NCBI GenBank assembly: GCA_051000395.1
Contig: JBPCOI010000018.1
Location: 1-52,742, forward strand
DNA: 52,742 bases
Direction: 5' to 3'
DNA from: JBPCOI01 sp051000395
GTDB taxonomy: Bacteria; Actinomycetota; Actinomycetes; Mycobacteriales; Jatrophihabitantaceae
A program made the position numbers and the translations under genes. This document shows, piece after piece, positions 16,516 through 24,772 of the stretch (position 1 is the stretch's first letter; each line of letters begins with the position of its first letter). The notes beneath the pieces are model-generated. The model worked only from the letters and a program-made list of their open reading frames with translations, made no database searches and was not told the DNA's origin.

Positions 16516-18285
16516 CTACAGGTACTGGCCGGTGTTGCCGACGGTGTCGATGGAGCGGCCGGCGTCGCTGCCCTTGCCCGAGACCAGCGTGCGGATGTAG
16601 ACGATCCGCTCGCCCTTCTTGCCCGAGATCCGCGCCCAGTCGTCGGGGTTGGTGGTGTTGGGCAGGTCCTCGTTCTCGCGGAATTCGTCGACACAGGCGG
16701 CGAGCAGATGCTGCATCCGCAGCCCGCGTTGCCCGGTGGTCAGCAGGTCCTTGATCGCCATCTTCTTGCCGCGATCGACGATGTTCTGGATCATCGCGCC
16801 GGAGTTGAAGTCCTTGAAGTACAGCGTTTCCTTGTCGCCGTTGGCGTAGGTCACCTCGAGGAAGCGGTTCTCCTCGGACTCGGAGTACATCCGTTCGACC
16901 GTGTGCTGGATCATCGCCGCCACGGTGGACTCGGCATTGCCGCCGTGCTCGGCGAGGTCGTCGGTGTGGATCGGCAGTCCGGTCAGGATGTACTTGCTGA
17001 AGATGTCGCGTGCCGCCTCGGCGTCGGGCCGTTCGATCTTGATCTTCACGTCCAGCCGGCCGGGACGCAGGATCGCCGGATCGATCATGTCCTCACGGTT
17101 GGACGCGCCGATGACTATCACGTTCTCCAAGCCTTCGACGCCGTCGATCTCCGACAGCAACTGCGGCACGATCGTGTTCTCCACGTCGGAGGACACGCCG
17201 GACCCGCGGGTGCGGAAGATCGAGTCCATCTCGTCGAAGAAGACGATGACGGGCGTCCCCTCCGAGGCCTTCTCGCGGGCGCGCTGGAAGACCAGCCGGA
17301 TGTGGCGCTCGGTCTCGCCGACGTACTTGTTCAGCAGCTCCGGGCCCTTGATGTTGAGGAAGAACGCGGTGGCGCGCTCGTCGCCGCCGTGCACCCGCTG
17401 CACCTGCTTGGCCAGCGAGTTCGCGACCGCCTTCGCGATCAGCGTCTTGCCGCAGCCGGGAGGTCCGTAGAGCAGGATCCCCTTCGGCGGCCGCAACTGG
17501 TGCTCGCGGAACAGCTCGGCGTGCAGGAACGGCAGCTCGACCGCGTCGCGGATCGCCTCGATCTGGCGGCTGAGACCGCCGATGTCGGTGTAGTCGATGT
17601 CGGGGACCTCTTCGAGGATCAGCTCCTCGACCTCGCTCTTCGGGATTCGCTCGTACGCATAGGACGAGCGCGTCTCGAGAAGCAGGGAGTCGCCGACCCG
17701 CAACGGCTTGTCGCGAAGGAGGTCGGCCAGGTAGACGACCCGTTCCTCGTCGGTGTGGCCGATGACCAGCGCGCGGTCGCCGCCCTCGAGGATCTCCTTG
17801 AGCATGACGACCTCGCCGGCGCGTTCGAAGCCACGCGAGGCCACCACGTTCATCGCCTCGTTGAGCATGACCTCCTGCCCGTGCAGCAGCGTGGCGACGG
17901 GCACCTCCGGCGACACGGCGACCCGCAGTTTGCGGCCCGAGGTGAAGATGTCGACCGTCCCGTCCTCGAAGGCTTCGAGGAACACGCCGTACCCACTGGG
18001 CGGCTGGGCCAAGCGGTCGATCTCCTCCTTGAGCGACACCATCTGGTCGCGCGCCTCGCGCAGCGTCTCGGCCAGTCGCTCGTTGCGGTCGCTCAGTGCC
18101 GCCGCGCGGTTCTGAGCCTCGTTGAGCCGGTCCTCCAGCAGACGCATGTGGCGCGGCGACTCGGACATCTTCGCGCGCAGCAGCTCGATCTCCTGCTCCA
18201 GAAAGGCCGTCCGCCGTCGCAGGTCGGGGTCCTGGGCCGAGAACGCACGCGGACCGCTGTGTGGCTCGCGAGGCTCGGAAGCCAT
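16516..18285 (-). CDS. arc: Proteasomal AAA ATPase ARC/Mpa
   Basis: This is a 589-residue ring ATPase that recognises pupylated proteins and feeds them to the 20S core. An N-terminal coiled coil spans residues about 20-85 (DLRRRTAFLEQEIELL). Two OB-fold domains follow. The AAA module contains Walker A GPPGCGKTLIAKA, Walker B VIVFFDEMDSIF and the Arg-finger region ILRPGRLD. The last four residues are GQYL, the motif that docks in the proteasome alpha ring. ATG 18283-18285 is preceded by GGAGGTG; a longer frame upstream is rejected. Retention of GQYL implies that a 20S core exists elsewhere in the genome. Confidence 0.97.
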   Translation of the reverse strand: MASEPREPHSGPRAFSAQDPDLRRRTAFLEQEIELLRAKMSESPRHMRLLEDRLNEAQNRAAALSDRNERLAETLREARDQMVSLKEEIDRLAQPPSGYGVFLEAFEDGTVDIFTSGRKLRVAVSPEVPVATLLHGQEVMLNEAMNVVASRGFERAGEVVMLKEILEGGDRALVIGHTDEERVVYLADLLRDKPLRVGDSLLLETRSSYAYERIPKSEVEELILEEVPDIDYTDIGGLSRQIEAIRDAVELPFLHAELFREHQLRPPKGILLYGPPGCGKTLIAKAVANSLAKQVQRVHGGDERATAFFLNIKGPELLNKYVGETERHIRLVFQRAREKASEGTPVIVFFDEMDSIFRTRGSGVSSDVENTIVPQLLSEIDGVEGLENVIVIGASNREDMIDPAILRPGRLDVKIKIERPDAEAARDIFSKYILTGLPIHTDDLAEHGGNAESTVAAMIQHTVERMYSESEENRFLEVTYANGDKETLYFKDFNSGAMIQNIVDRGKKMAIKDLLTTGQRGLRMQHLLAACVDEFRENEDLPNTTNPDDWARISGKKGERIVYIRTLVSGKGSDAGRSIDTVGNTGQYL

Positions 18286-18325
18286 GCAGGCACCTCCAGA
18301 TTCCGCGCGGGGTTCGCGAAAACTC

Positions 18326-18331
18326 ACCCTA
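18326..18331 (-). promoter_or_regulatory. -10 element of arc
   Basis: TAGGGT on the minus strand, about 40 bases upstream of the arc ATG, followed by a conventional GGAGGTG ribosome-binding site (18292-18298). Unlike many genes here, arc would have a short leader. Confidence 0.4.
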
Positions 18332-18411
18332 CACACGAGTCGCCGCGTCAGCAGGGAACTACCCTGGGTGGCGAAAGCGGCAAACACGCGAGCACGCCAG
18401 GAAGGCCGTCA

Positions 18412-18687
18412 GTGAGCGAACCGTTGCGCGTCTGGATCGAGCAGTCCCTATGTACGGGCGACGGCCTGTGCGTGCAGTACGCACCAGAGGTGTTCGAGTT
18501 CGACGTCGACGGCCTGGCCTACGTCAAGGACGGCTCGGATGAACTGCTGACCGAAGCCGGTGCCCGCGCGGAGGTCCCGGACAACCTGCGCCTGGACGTC
18601 ATCAGCTCGGCCAAGGAGTGCCCGGGCGACTGCATCCACGTCGAGCGAGCCGCCGACGCTGTCGAGATCGCCGGTCCGGCGGCCTGA
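18412..18687 (+). CDS. Ferredoxin, [3Fe-4S]/[4Fe-4S] type
   Basis: This 91-residue small iron-sulfur protein has C14 and C20 in SLCTGDGLCVQYAPEVF and C70 and C74 in KECPGDCIHVE. The CxxxxxC...CP arrangement and the EVFEFDVDG stretch are those of P450-type single-cluster ferredoxins. C20 and the CPGDC motif leave four Cys, so either a three- or four-iron cluster is possible. It starts with GTG, divergent from arc and convergent with trmI. No cytochrome P450 or reductase is adjacent, so its partner is unknown. Confidence 0.9.
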   Translation: MSEPLRVWIEQSLCTGDGLCVQYAPEVFEFDVDGLAYVKDGSDELLTEAGARAEVPDNLRLDVISSAKECPGDCIHVERAADAVEIAGPAA

Positions 18688-18691
18688 CCCG

Positions 18692-19585
18692 TCAGGGCAG
18701 GCTGGGACGCAACGCCGGCTGCGGATCGCGCGGTGGATCTGCGCTCTCGGCGGCCTTCGCCGGACGGCGCTGCCGAGCCGGCGCGCTCACGCCTGGCGCG
18801 AGGCGGCGAGCACTCACGAGGAACGCGGTGTGGCCGATCATCCGGTGTTCCGGGCGTACCGCGAGCCCGACCACGTGCCAGCTGCGCATGAACGTCTCCC
18901 AGCTGTGTGGCTCGGTGAACCCGCCGTGCGCACGCAGCGCCTCGACCAGGCGGGACAGCTGGGTCGTGGTTGCCACGTAACCGACGAGCACGCCGCCCGG
19001 CTGCAGGGCCGCGGCCGTCGCGGGCAGTACCTCCCACGGGCTGAGCATGTCCAGGACGATGCGCTGTACCGGCTCGTGCGCCGGGTGGATGGCTACGTCG
19101 TCGACTCGCATCGTCCAGTTGGACGGGCGTTCGCCGAAGAACGTGTCGACGTTGCCGGCAGCGAACGCGGCATGGTCCGCGCGCAGTTCGTAGGAGAGCA
19201 CGTGACCGCTGGGGCCGACAGCGCGCAGCAGCGCGCAGGTGAGCGAGCCGGATCCGACGCCGGCCTCGAGCACCGCCGCGCCCGGATAGATGTCACCCAT
19301 CGCGATGATCTGTGCGGCGTCCTTGGGATAGATGATCGCCGCGCCGCGCGGCATCGACAGCACGAAGTCGGACAGTAGGGGCCGGAGCGCGAGGTACTGC
19401 GTGCCCGCGCTCGCCGACACCACGCTGCCCTCAGCCGTCCCGATGAGCGCGTCGTGTTCGATGGCGCCGCGGTGGGTGTGGAACTGCTTGCCGGTCTCGA
19501 GGGTGACCGTGTGCAGGCGTCCCTTCGGATCGGTGAGCTGCACCCGCTCGCCTTCCCGGAACGGGCCGGAGCCCGGGCGGTTCAC
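18692..19585 (-). CDS. trmI: tRNA (adenine-58-N1)-methyltransferase TrmI
   Basis: This 297-residue class I methyltransferase makes m1A58 in the T-loop of tRNA. A small N-terminal beta domain (FREGERVQLTDPKGRLHTVTL) precedes the Rossmann fold. The AdoMet motif is VLEAGVGSGSLTCALL, the acidic ribose ligand lies in SYELRADHA, and the catalytic Asp is in IVLDMLSPW. Its GTG overlaps the stop of the upstream site-2 protease by four bases. The basic, Pro-rich last 35 residues extend past the family core. Confidence 0.94.
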   Translation of the reverse strand: MNRPGSGPFREGERVQLTDPKGRLHTVTLETGKQFHTHRGAIEHDALIGTAEGSVVSASAGTQYLALRPLLSDFVLSMPRGAAIIYPKDAAQIIAMGDIYPGAAVLEAGVGSGSLTCALLRAVGPSGHVLSYELRADHAAFAAGNVDTFFGERPSNWTMRVDDVAIHPAHEPVQRIVLDMLSPWEVLPATAAALQPGGVLVGYVATTTQLSRLVEALRAHGGFTEPHSWETFMRSWHVVGLAVRPEHRMIGHTAFLVSARRLAPGVSAPARQRRPAKAAESADPPRDPQPALRPSLP

Positions 19586-20712
19586 GCCGGGGCCTTCAGG
19601 ACGGCGGCCAGGTCGGCGGTCGCGAGGATGCCGGCCGGTGTGCCGTCGGAGTTGACGATGAGGTACTCATGCGCCGGGGTGGCGCGTACCGCGGCGAGCA
19701 GCTCGTCGCCGCCGAGGCTGACGGGCAGCACCAGCCCGGGTTCGATCGGTCGCGCGACCGAGGACAGCTGCGTCCACGCCCGGCGATCCGGCGGGACCGA
19801 GCCGATCTGCGCCTCGTCCACGATCGCCCGTGGCTCGTCGGCGGCGTCGACCAGGACGAGTCCGCGCGCGTTGCCCGACCAGGCCCGGCGCAGCGCCTCG
19901 GCCACGGAAAGGTCGGAGGGGACGAGCAGTCCCGGTCTCAGCAGCGTCTCCAGGTTGACCCTCGGCACCCGGTCCATCAGCTCCGCGGCGCGCAGCGACT
20001 GACCGGCACCGAACCAGAGGTAGGCGGCCAGGGCGATGCTGAACAGTCCCGCCGTGAGGCCCAGGCTGGTGCGGTCGGCGAGCAGGCCGGAGATCGCGAT
20101 CAGGATCGCGACCGCTCGCCCGGACCAGGCGCCGATCCGGGTGCCGGTCAGGCGCGAGTGCACGAGCGCCCAGACGGCGGCGCGTATCAGCCGTCCCCCG
20201 TCGAGCGGGAGCCCCGGCACCAGATTGAAGATTGCGACGACCAGGTTGCTCCAGAGCAGCAGGGCGACGAAGACGCCGGGCAGCGTGTCGTGCCGCAGGA
20301 GCAGATAGCCGAGTGCCGCGAAGCCGCTCAGCAGCAGCGAGACGAGTGGCCCGGCGAGGGCGACGAGGAACTCGTCACGAGGACGGTCGGGCTCGCGTTC
20401 GATCTCAGAAACTCCGCCGAGCAGGAAGATGACGACGCGCCGCACCGGGTTGCCGAGCGCGAGGCTCACGGCCGTGTGGCCCAGCTCGTGCAGGAGCACG
20501 CACACCGCGAACACGACGGCGAACGCGAACGCCAGCAGGTAGGCCGCGCCTGAGCTGACGCTTGGTACGACGGCGGTGACGACGGGGGCGTAGTACAGCG
20601 TGAGCAGTCCGGCAATGATCAGCCACGAAGGCGCAAAGAAGACCGGGACGCCGAAGAACCGGCCCACAGGCACCATGCGCAGGGGGCGGCGGGTCGGTCG
20701 TCTGTCGCTCAC
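19582..20712 (-). CDS. Site-2-type zinc metalloprotease with CBS domains
   Basis: This 376-residue membrane-embedded M50 peptidase has zinc ligands at H75 in LLHELGHTAVSLALGNP (HExxH) and in LVPGLPLDGGRLIRAAVW, the equivalent of the family NPDG motif. About six helices form the catalytic core. The C-terminal third, from about residue 240, contains two CBS-like repeats (SDLSVAEALRRAWSGNARGLVLV and later AHEYLIVNSDG). Such Rip3-like proteases cut membrane proteins; substrates are unknown. The GTG at 20710-20712 lies seven bases after TAGCAT. It is translationally coupled to trmI. Confidence 0.9.
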   Translation of the reverse strand: MSDRRPTRRPLRMVPVGRFFGVPVFFAPSWLIIAGLLTLYYAPVVTAVVPSVSSGAAYLLAFAFAVVFAVCVLLHELGHTAVSLALGNPVRRVVIFLLGGVSEIEREPDRPRDEFLVALAGPLVSLLLSGFAALGYLLLRHDTLPGVFVALLLWSNLVVAIFNLVPGLPLDGGRLIRAAVWALVHSRLTGTRIGAWSGRAVAILIAISGLLADRTSLGLTAGLFSIALAAYLWFGAGQSLRAAELMDRVPRVNLETLLRPGLLVPSDLSVAEALRRAWSGNARGLVLVDAADEPRAIVDEAQIGSVPPDRRAWTQLSSVARPIEPGLVLPVSLGGDELLAAVRATPAHEYLIVNSDGTPAGILATADLAAVLKAPA

Positions 20713-20719
20713 TACGGCG

Positions 20720-20725
20720 ATGCTA
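20720..20725 (-). promoter_or_regulatory. -10 element of the site-2 protease-trmI operon (leaderless)
   Basis: TAGCAT on the minus strand, seven bases before the GTG at 20712. It is divergent from the lepB promoter 25 bases away. Confidence 0.5.
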
Positions 20726-20750
20726 ACCGGCGCAGACGTGCAAGACCGGT

Positions 20751-20756
20751 TACCGT
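20751..20756 (+). promoter_or_regulatory. -10 element of lepB (leaderless)
   Basis: TACCGT followed by six bases and the lepB GTG at 20763. There is no ribosome-binding site. It supports the very upstream start of the long lepB reading frame. Confidence 0.45.
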
Positions 20757-20762
20757 ACGTCA

Positions 20763-22871
20763 GTGGGCGACAAGGACGAGCCGCGTGCGCGCGGCGAAGG
20801 GCAGGGTGCGCCGCAGCCGGCTTCGGCACCCCGGACCGCCGAATCGAATCCCCAGCGTCCCCGCCCGCGGCCCAGGAAGGCGCCAGGCACGCCGGGGCTC
20901 GGCCAGGAAGATCTCGCCGACGAGCTGGATACCGATCTGCTCGCGAGCGAGCTCGCGCCCGCCTCCGGGGCGGCGGCCACTGCACCGATCGACACCGTCC
21001 CCGCGGCGGACTCCGGCCCGTTCCGGCCGTGGGCGCCGAGCCGGCCGGGCGGCGAGGCCCTGATCAGCCACGTGCCGTCCGCCGACAGCCTCGCCGCTGA
21101 GGGCGCACCGCCGTCCGTCCCGTCCCATCCCGTTAACGAGACCGAGGTCGGAGCAGCGGCAGTGGCGCCGCAGTCCGATCGGGTTCGGCGGCGCCGCTGG
21201 GGCAGGCTGCGGACGGACGTCGACGAGCAGCCCTCCCCCGGCGCCGTCCAGCCCGCTGCCGGGGAGCGTGCCGGCGCGAGCTCGACCCAACGCGGGCCGC
21301 GCCAGCCCCGACACGCGGCCCTGGCGGCCGCTGCGAGTGAACGCGCCGTGAACGGCCCGCAGTCCAGGGGGGAACCCGCCGATGCCGCCGCCTCCGGCGC
21401 AGCCGATGTCGCGGCGGACGCAGCGCCGACTGCCCGCGCCACGCCTGCAGAATCCGCCGACTCACGCGGGGCCGTCCACGCACCCGGGACGCCGGAGGCC
21501 GTCCACGCGAGCGGGCCGTTCGACGGGTCCGAGGCGATCACGCCGCCGAAGCGCCCGGGCCGTTCGGCGCGCGTCCGGCGCTGGCTGTTCGCACGAGCGC
21601 CGGAACGGGTGGACGAGCCGTCCCCCGCACCCGCCGCCGTCCAGCAGGGCGGTTCTGCGGGCGCAGTAGGGCAATGGGCCGCCGCGGGGACTCATCCAGA
21701 GCCGCTACCCACGTCACGGCCGCTGCCACCCGGTACGGATCTGGCCCGGCGGCTGGCCGCGGTTCACGCGACCGAAGCGCCGGCAGCCGCTTCGCCCGGG
21801 ACGCTGGCGTGGGAGTCGGCGCGTCCGAAGCTGGCGCCAGCCGAACGAGTGCCGCCCCGCAACGACGCGCGGCCGCGCGGTGCCGAGAGCGTCGAGCGCA
21901 GTGACACGTCGGAGCCGGCCGGTGAGCCGCCGCCCCGGCGCCCGCGGCCTCGGCCGTTGCCGGCGGCAGGTGCAACGAACGAGGCGCAGACCGAGACGAT
22001 GGCGTCACCGGCGCCCGCGTCGAGCGGGGCTGCGCCCGGGAACCCGGCTGCCCGCGAGGCCGATCCGGCGCCTGACTCGCGCAACGAGCCCGGTGCGGGT
22101 TTCCGGGACCGGAAACCGCAACAGGCGTCGCAGCAGCCGGCCTTCTTCGAACGGCCCGAGGAGGACGAGGAGAAGGGGGCCGGCGGCGCGAAGAACGGGC
22201 AAGCCGACGAGCCGAAGGGCACGAAGGCAGCGGACCCGGATGCGAAGGGCAAGGACGCGAAGGACAAGGACGCGAAGGGCAAGAAGGCGCGGCTGGGCGG
22301 CGTGCGCCGGCGGCTGCGGACGTTGCTCAAGATCGGGCTGGTACTGCTGATCGTCGCCGGCGTGGCCGCCCTGCTGCGCGCCTATGTCGCCGCCCCGTAC
22401 TACATCCCGTCCGCCTCGATGGAGCCGACGCTGCACGGCTGCCCCGGCTGCAACAACGACCACATTTTGGTCGACAAGATCTCCTACCACCTGCGCGACA
22501 TTCAGCGCGGCGATGTGGTCGTGTTCAACCGGCCGGCGAGCTGGCAGCTCAGCGAGTCCGTCCTGGTCAAGCGGGTCATCGGGGTGCCCGGTGACACGCT
22601 GACGCTCAAGGGCGGCAGGCTGTCGGTCAACGGCCTGCTCCTGCAGGAGCCCTACCTCAACCCGAAGTGCCCGCCGATGACCTCGCTGGGTGAGAGCCCG
22701 CGCAGGGCGACGTCGTCGGTCGGACCCCTGCCCGGCGGCCAGCTGTTCGTCATGGGCGACAACCGCTGCGACTCGGTCGACAGTCGCGCCTACGGCACGG
22801 TGCCGGAGTCCGACGTCATCGGCCGGGCATTCGCCATCATCTGGCCACTCGGGCGTTTCGGCGGCGTGTGA
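20763..22871 (+). CDS. lepB: Signal peptidase I with a long disordered N-terminal region
   Basis: This 702-residue type I signal peptidase removes signal peptides at the outer face of the membrane. Residues 1 to about 510 are a low-complexity Ala/Pro/Arg/Glu-rich cytosolic tail with two related modules (RVRRRRWGRLRTDVDEQPSP and RVRRWLFARAPERVDEPSP) and a DAKGKDAKDKDAKGKKA Lys-rich end. One membrane helix follows at about 520-540. The catalytic domain has S552 in PSASMEPTL, K603 in LVKRVIGVPGD, and GDNRCDSVDSR. Usual family length is 200-300, so the tail is exceptional. A -10 box just before the GTG supports this start, but an internal start cannot be ruled out. Confidence 0.88.
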   Translation: MGDKDEPRARGEGQGAPQPASAPRTAESNPQRPRPRPRKAPGTPGLGQEDLADELDTDLLASELAPASGAAATAPIDTVPAADSGPFRPWAPSRPGGEALISHVPSADSLAAEGAPPSVPSHPVNETEVGAAAVAPQSDRVRRRRWGRLRTDVDEQPSPGAVQPAAGERAGASSTQRGPRQPRHAALAAAASERAVNGPQSRGEPADAAASGAADVAADAAPTARATPAESADSRGAVHAPGTPEAVHASGPFDGSEAITPPKRPGRSARVRRWLFARAPERVDEPSPAPAAVQQGGSAGAVGQWAAAGTHPEPLPTSRPLPPGTDLARRLAAVHATEAPAAASPGTLAWESARPKLAPAERVPPRNDARPRGAESVERSDTSEPAGEPPPRRPRPRPLPAAGATNEAQTETMASPAPASSGAAPGNPAAREADPAPDSRNEPGAGFRDRKPQQASQQPAFFERPEEDEEKGAGGAKNGQADEPKGTKAADPDAKGKDAKDKDAKGKKARLGGVRRRLRTLLKIGLVLLIVAGVAALLRAYVAAPYYIPSASMEPTLHGCPGCNNDHILVDKISYHLRDIQRGDVVVFNRPASWQLSESVLVKRVIGVPGDTLTLKGGRLSVNGLLLQEPYLNPKCPPMTSLGESPRRATSSVGPLPGGQLFVMGDNRCDSVDSRAYGTVPESDVIGRAFAIIWPLGRFGGV

Positions 22872-22895
22872 GAAGAAACTGTCACAGCTGCGATC

Positions 22896-22901
22896 TAGGG
22901 T
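22896..22901 (+). promoter_or_regulatory. -10 element of the RecB-like nuclease (leaderless)
   Basis: TAGGGT, then seven bases, then the ATG at 22909. No ribosome-binding site is seen. Confidence 0.5.
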
Positions 22902-22908
22902 CGCGGGT

Positions 22909-23799
22909 ATGACCGACATCGACGTCCCCGAGGCCATGATCGGCTCGCTGTCCCCGTCGCGGGCGGCGGACTTCAAGACCTGTCCCCTGCTGTACCGCTT
23001 CCGCTGCATCGACCGCCTGCCGGAGGCTCCGTCGCGGGTGGCGACCCGGGGCACCGTCGTCCACGCCGTGCTCGAGGAGCTGTTCGACCTGCCGGCCGCC
23101 CAGCGCACGCTGGCGGCGGCGCGGTCGATGGTGCCCGCCGCGTGGCAACGCGTGCTCGCCGAGACACCCGCCGCCGCGGCGCTGTTCGATGCGGACTCCG
23201 ATGGCGCCGAGCTGTCAGAGTGGCTGGATTCGGCCGCCGGGCTGCTCGACAGCTACTTCGCCCTGGAAGATCCGACCCGACTCGAACCGGCGGCCCGTGA
23301 GCAGCTCGTCGAGGTTGTCGTGGACGGGCTGCGGCTGCGCGGATACGTGGATCGCCTGGATATCTCGGCGGCCGGCGACCTGCGCGTCGTGGACTACAAG
23401 ACGGGCGCCACGCCCCGCGAGGCGTTCGAGGGCAAGGCGCTGTTCCAGATGAAGTTCTACGCCTTGGTCCTGTGGCGCACCCGCGGCGTTGTTCCGCGGC
23501 AGTTGCGGCTGATGTATCTCGCCGATACCGACACGCTCAGCTACGCCCCCGACGCCGAGGAGCTGGTGCGCTTCGAGCGCACGCTGAAGGCCATCTGGGC
23601 GGCGATCGAGCGAGCCACCGAGGCTGGCGACTTCCGTCCCAGCCCGAGCCGGCTGTGCGCCTGGTGTGACCATCAGGCTCTTTGCCCGGCTTTCGGCGGC
23701 ACCCCGCCGCCGTTTCCCACCGAGGCCGTGCTGCCGTCCAGCGAAGATCGCCGCGGCCCCGGCTGCCGTCCAGCGAAGATCGCCGCGGTCCCTGCCTGA
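22909..23799 (+). CDS. RecB-family PD-(D/E)XK nuclease (Rv2119-like)
   Basis: The 296-residue protein starts SLSPSRAADFKTCPLLYRFR, the usual entry of Cas4/RecB-like nucleases. The nuclease core has RGYVDRLDIS and VVDYKTGATPR, which supply the catalytic Asp and Lys. The C-terminus has CAWCDHQALCPAFGG, which with the N-terminal Cys may bind an iron-sulfur cluster. It is a single-domain DNA exonuclease, probably in repair; there is no helicase domain. The last 24 or so residues derive from a 32-bp tandem duplication and are not conserved in character. Confidence 0.9.
   Translation: MTDIDVPEAMIGSLSPSRAADFKTCPLLYRFRCIDRLPEAPSRVATRGTVVHAVLEELFDLPAAQRTLAAARSMVPAAWQRVLAETPAAAALFDADSDGAELSEWLDSAAGLLDSYFALEDPTRLEPAAREQLVEVVVDGLRLRGYVDRLDISAAGDLRVVDYKTGATPREAFEGKALFQMKFYALVLWRTRGVVPRQLRLMYLADTDTLSYAPDAEELVRFERTLKAIWAAIERATEAGDFRPSPSRLCAWCDHQALCPAFGGTPPPFPTEAVLPSSEDRRGPGCRPAKIAAVPA
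23731..23794. repeat. 32-bp tandem duplication at the 3' end of the nuclease gene
   Basis: Two adjacent copies (23731-23762 and 23763-23794) begin CTGCCGTCCAGCGAAGATCG and are identical over the first 26 or so bases. Because 32 is not a multiple of three, the copies are read in different frames, giving LPSSEDRRGPG and then CRPAKIAAVPA. The TGA at 23797-23799 follows at once. Confidence 0.85.
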
Positions 23800-23886
23800 G
23801 CGGCCGTCAGTACTGCCGACCGCGGGTCCTCGAGCACCGAGAACCCGCTCGGCAGCACGTCTGCGAGTCCCACGGCCGGGCGGCGT

Positions 23887-24591
23887 TCATGGCTGGACGG
23901 GCGTCGCGGCCGTCCGTGCGCGCATCATCGCCTCGAGCCGCTCGACGCTCAGCTCGCTCAGCGACTCGACGAGGATCCGCCCGGGGGCGGCTGGGATCGC
24001 GACGTGGTGGGGCACCGCGACTACCAGGCAACCCGCGGCCTCGGCCGAGGCGATGCCGGTGGGTGAGTCCTCGATGGCCACGCACGAGGACGCGTCCACG
24101 CCGAGGCGCGCAGCGGCGAGCAGGTACGGCTCCGGATGCGGTTTGCCGTCGCGTACCTGATCGCCGGTCACCACCGTGGCGAAGGCGCCGGCGTGCAGGC
24201 GCCGGGTGACGGTCCGCGCCAGGCGCTCATAGGACATCGTCACCAGCGCGCACGGCACCTCACGCTCGGCGAGTTCGCTGAGCAGGGCGACCCCGCCGGG
24301 GCGCCACGGCACCGCTTGCTCGGCGGCGCGGACCACGTCGTCCAGCAGCCGTTCGACGATCTCCGGCGGCTGCAGTGGCACGCCGCCGTGTTCGCGGATG
24401 TAGGCCGCAGCGGTGAGCAGGGCCGCACCGACGATCGCGTGTGCGTGCGCGTCGGTCCACGTCCCGCCGAAGGACTCCACGAGGGCGTACTCTGCCGCGA
24501 TCCAGTACGGCTCGGTGTCCACGAGCGTGCCGTCCATGTCGAGCAGCACGGCGGCGAGTGCCGGCCCGGCGCTGCTCGGACCGCACGTCAC
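23887..24591 (-). CDS. HAD-family phosphatase, beta-phosphoglucomutase-like
   Basis: This 234-residue HAD hydrolase has motif I LLDMDGTLVDTEPYW with the nucleophile Asp, motif II VTMSY, the motif III Lys in DGKPHPEPYLLAA, and motif IV VAIEDSPTGIASAEAAG. A helical cap lies between motifs I and II, so it belongs to subfamily I with a beta-PGM-like cap. It is cytosolic and the substrate is unknown. The GTG at 24589-24591 has TAGGGT six bases upstream. It stands alone, divergent from nothing nearby. Confidence 0.9.
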   Translation of the reverse strand: MTCGPSSAGPALAAVLLDMDGTLVDTEPYWIAAEYALVESFGGTWTDAHAHAIVGAALLTAAAYIREHGGVPLQPPEIVERLLDDVVRAAEQAVPWRPGGVALLSELAEREVPCALVTMSYERLARTVTRRLHAGAFATVVTGDQVRDGKPHPEPYLLAAARLGVDASSCVAIEDSPTGIASAEAAGCLVVAVPHHVAIPAAPGRILVESLSELSVERLEAMMRARTAATPVQP

Positions 24592-24597
24592 CCGGCC

Positions 24598-24603
24598 ACC
24601 CTA
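24598..24603 (-). promoter_or_regulatory. -10 element of the HAD gene (leaderless)
   Basis: TAGGGT on the minus strand, six bases before the GTG at 24591. Confidence 0.5.
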
Positions 24604-24772
24604 CGGCTACCGCATCCGGGACGACCGCTCGTGCTCGCATGCTCGTGTCGGGCTCGACCGATCGCCTCGAACCCTCCTCATCAGGAGCCTGACAGTTGAT
24701 CCTGGTCGAACGAGACACGGCTGACGCACCTCCGATGTCGTCTGCGAGCATCGCGGCGGTCGGGGGCGAGCT

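Noticed and set aside
18286..18387. Longer ARC/Mpa N-terminus
   Set aside because: A GGAGGTG ribosome-binding site directly precedes ATG 18285, and the extra residues lack family character.
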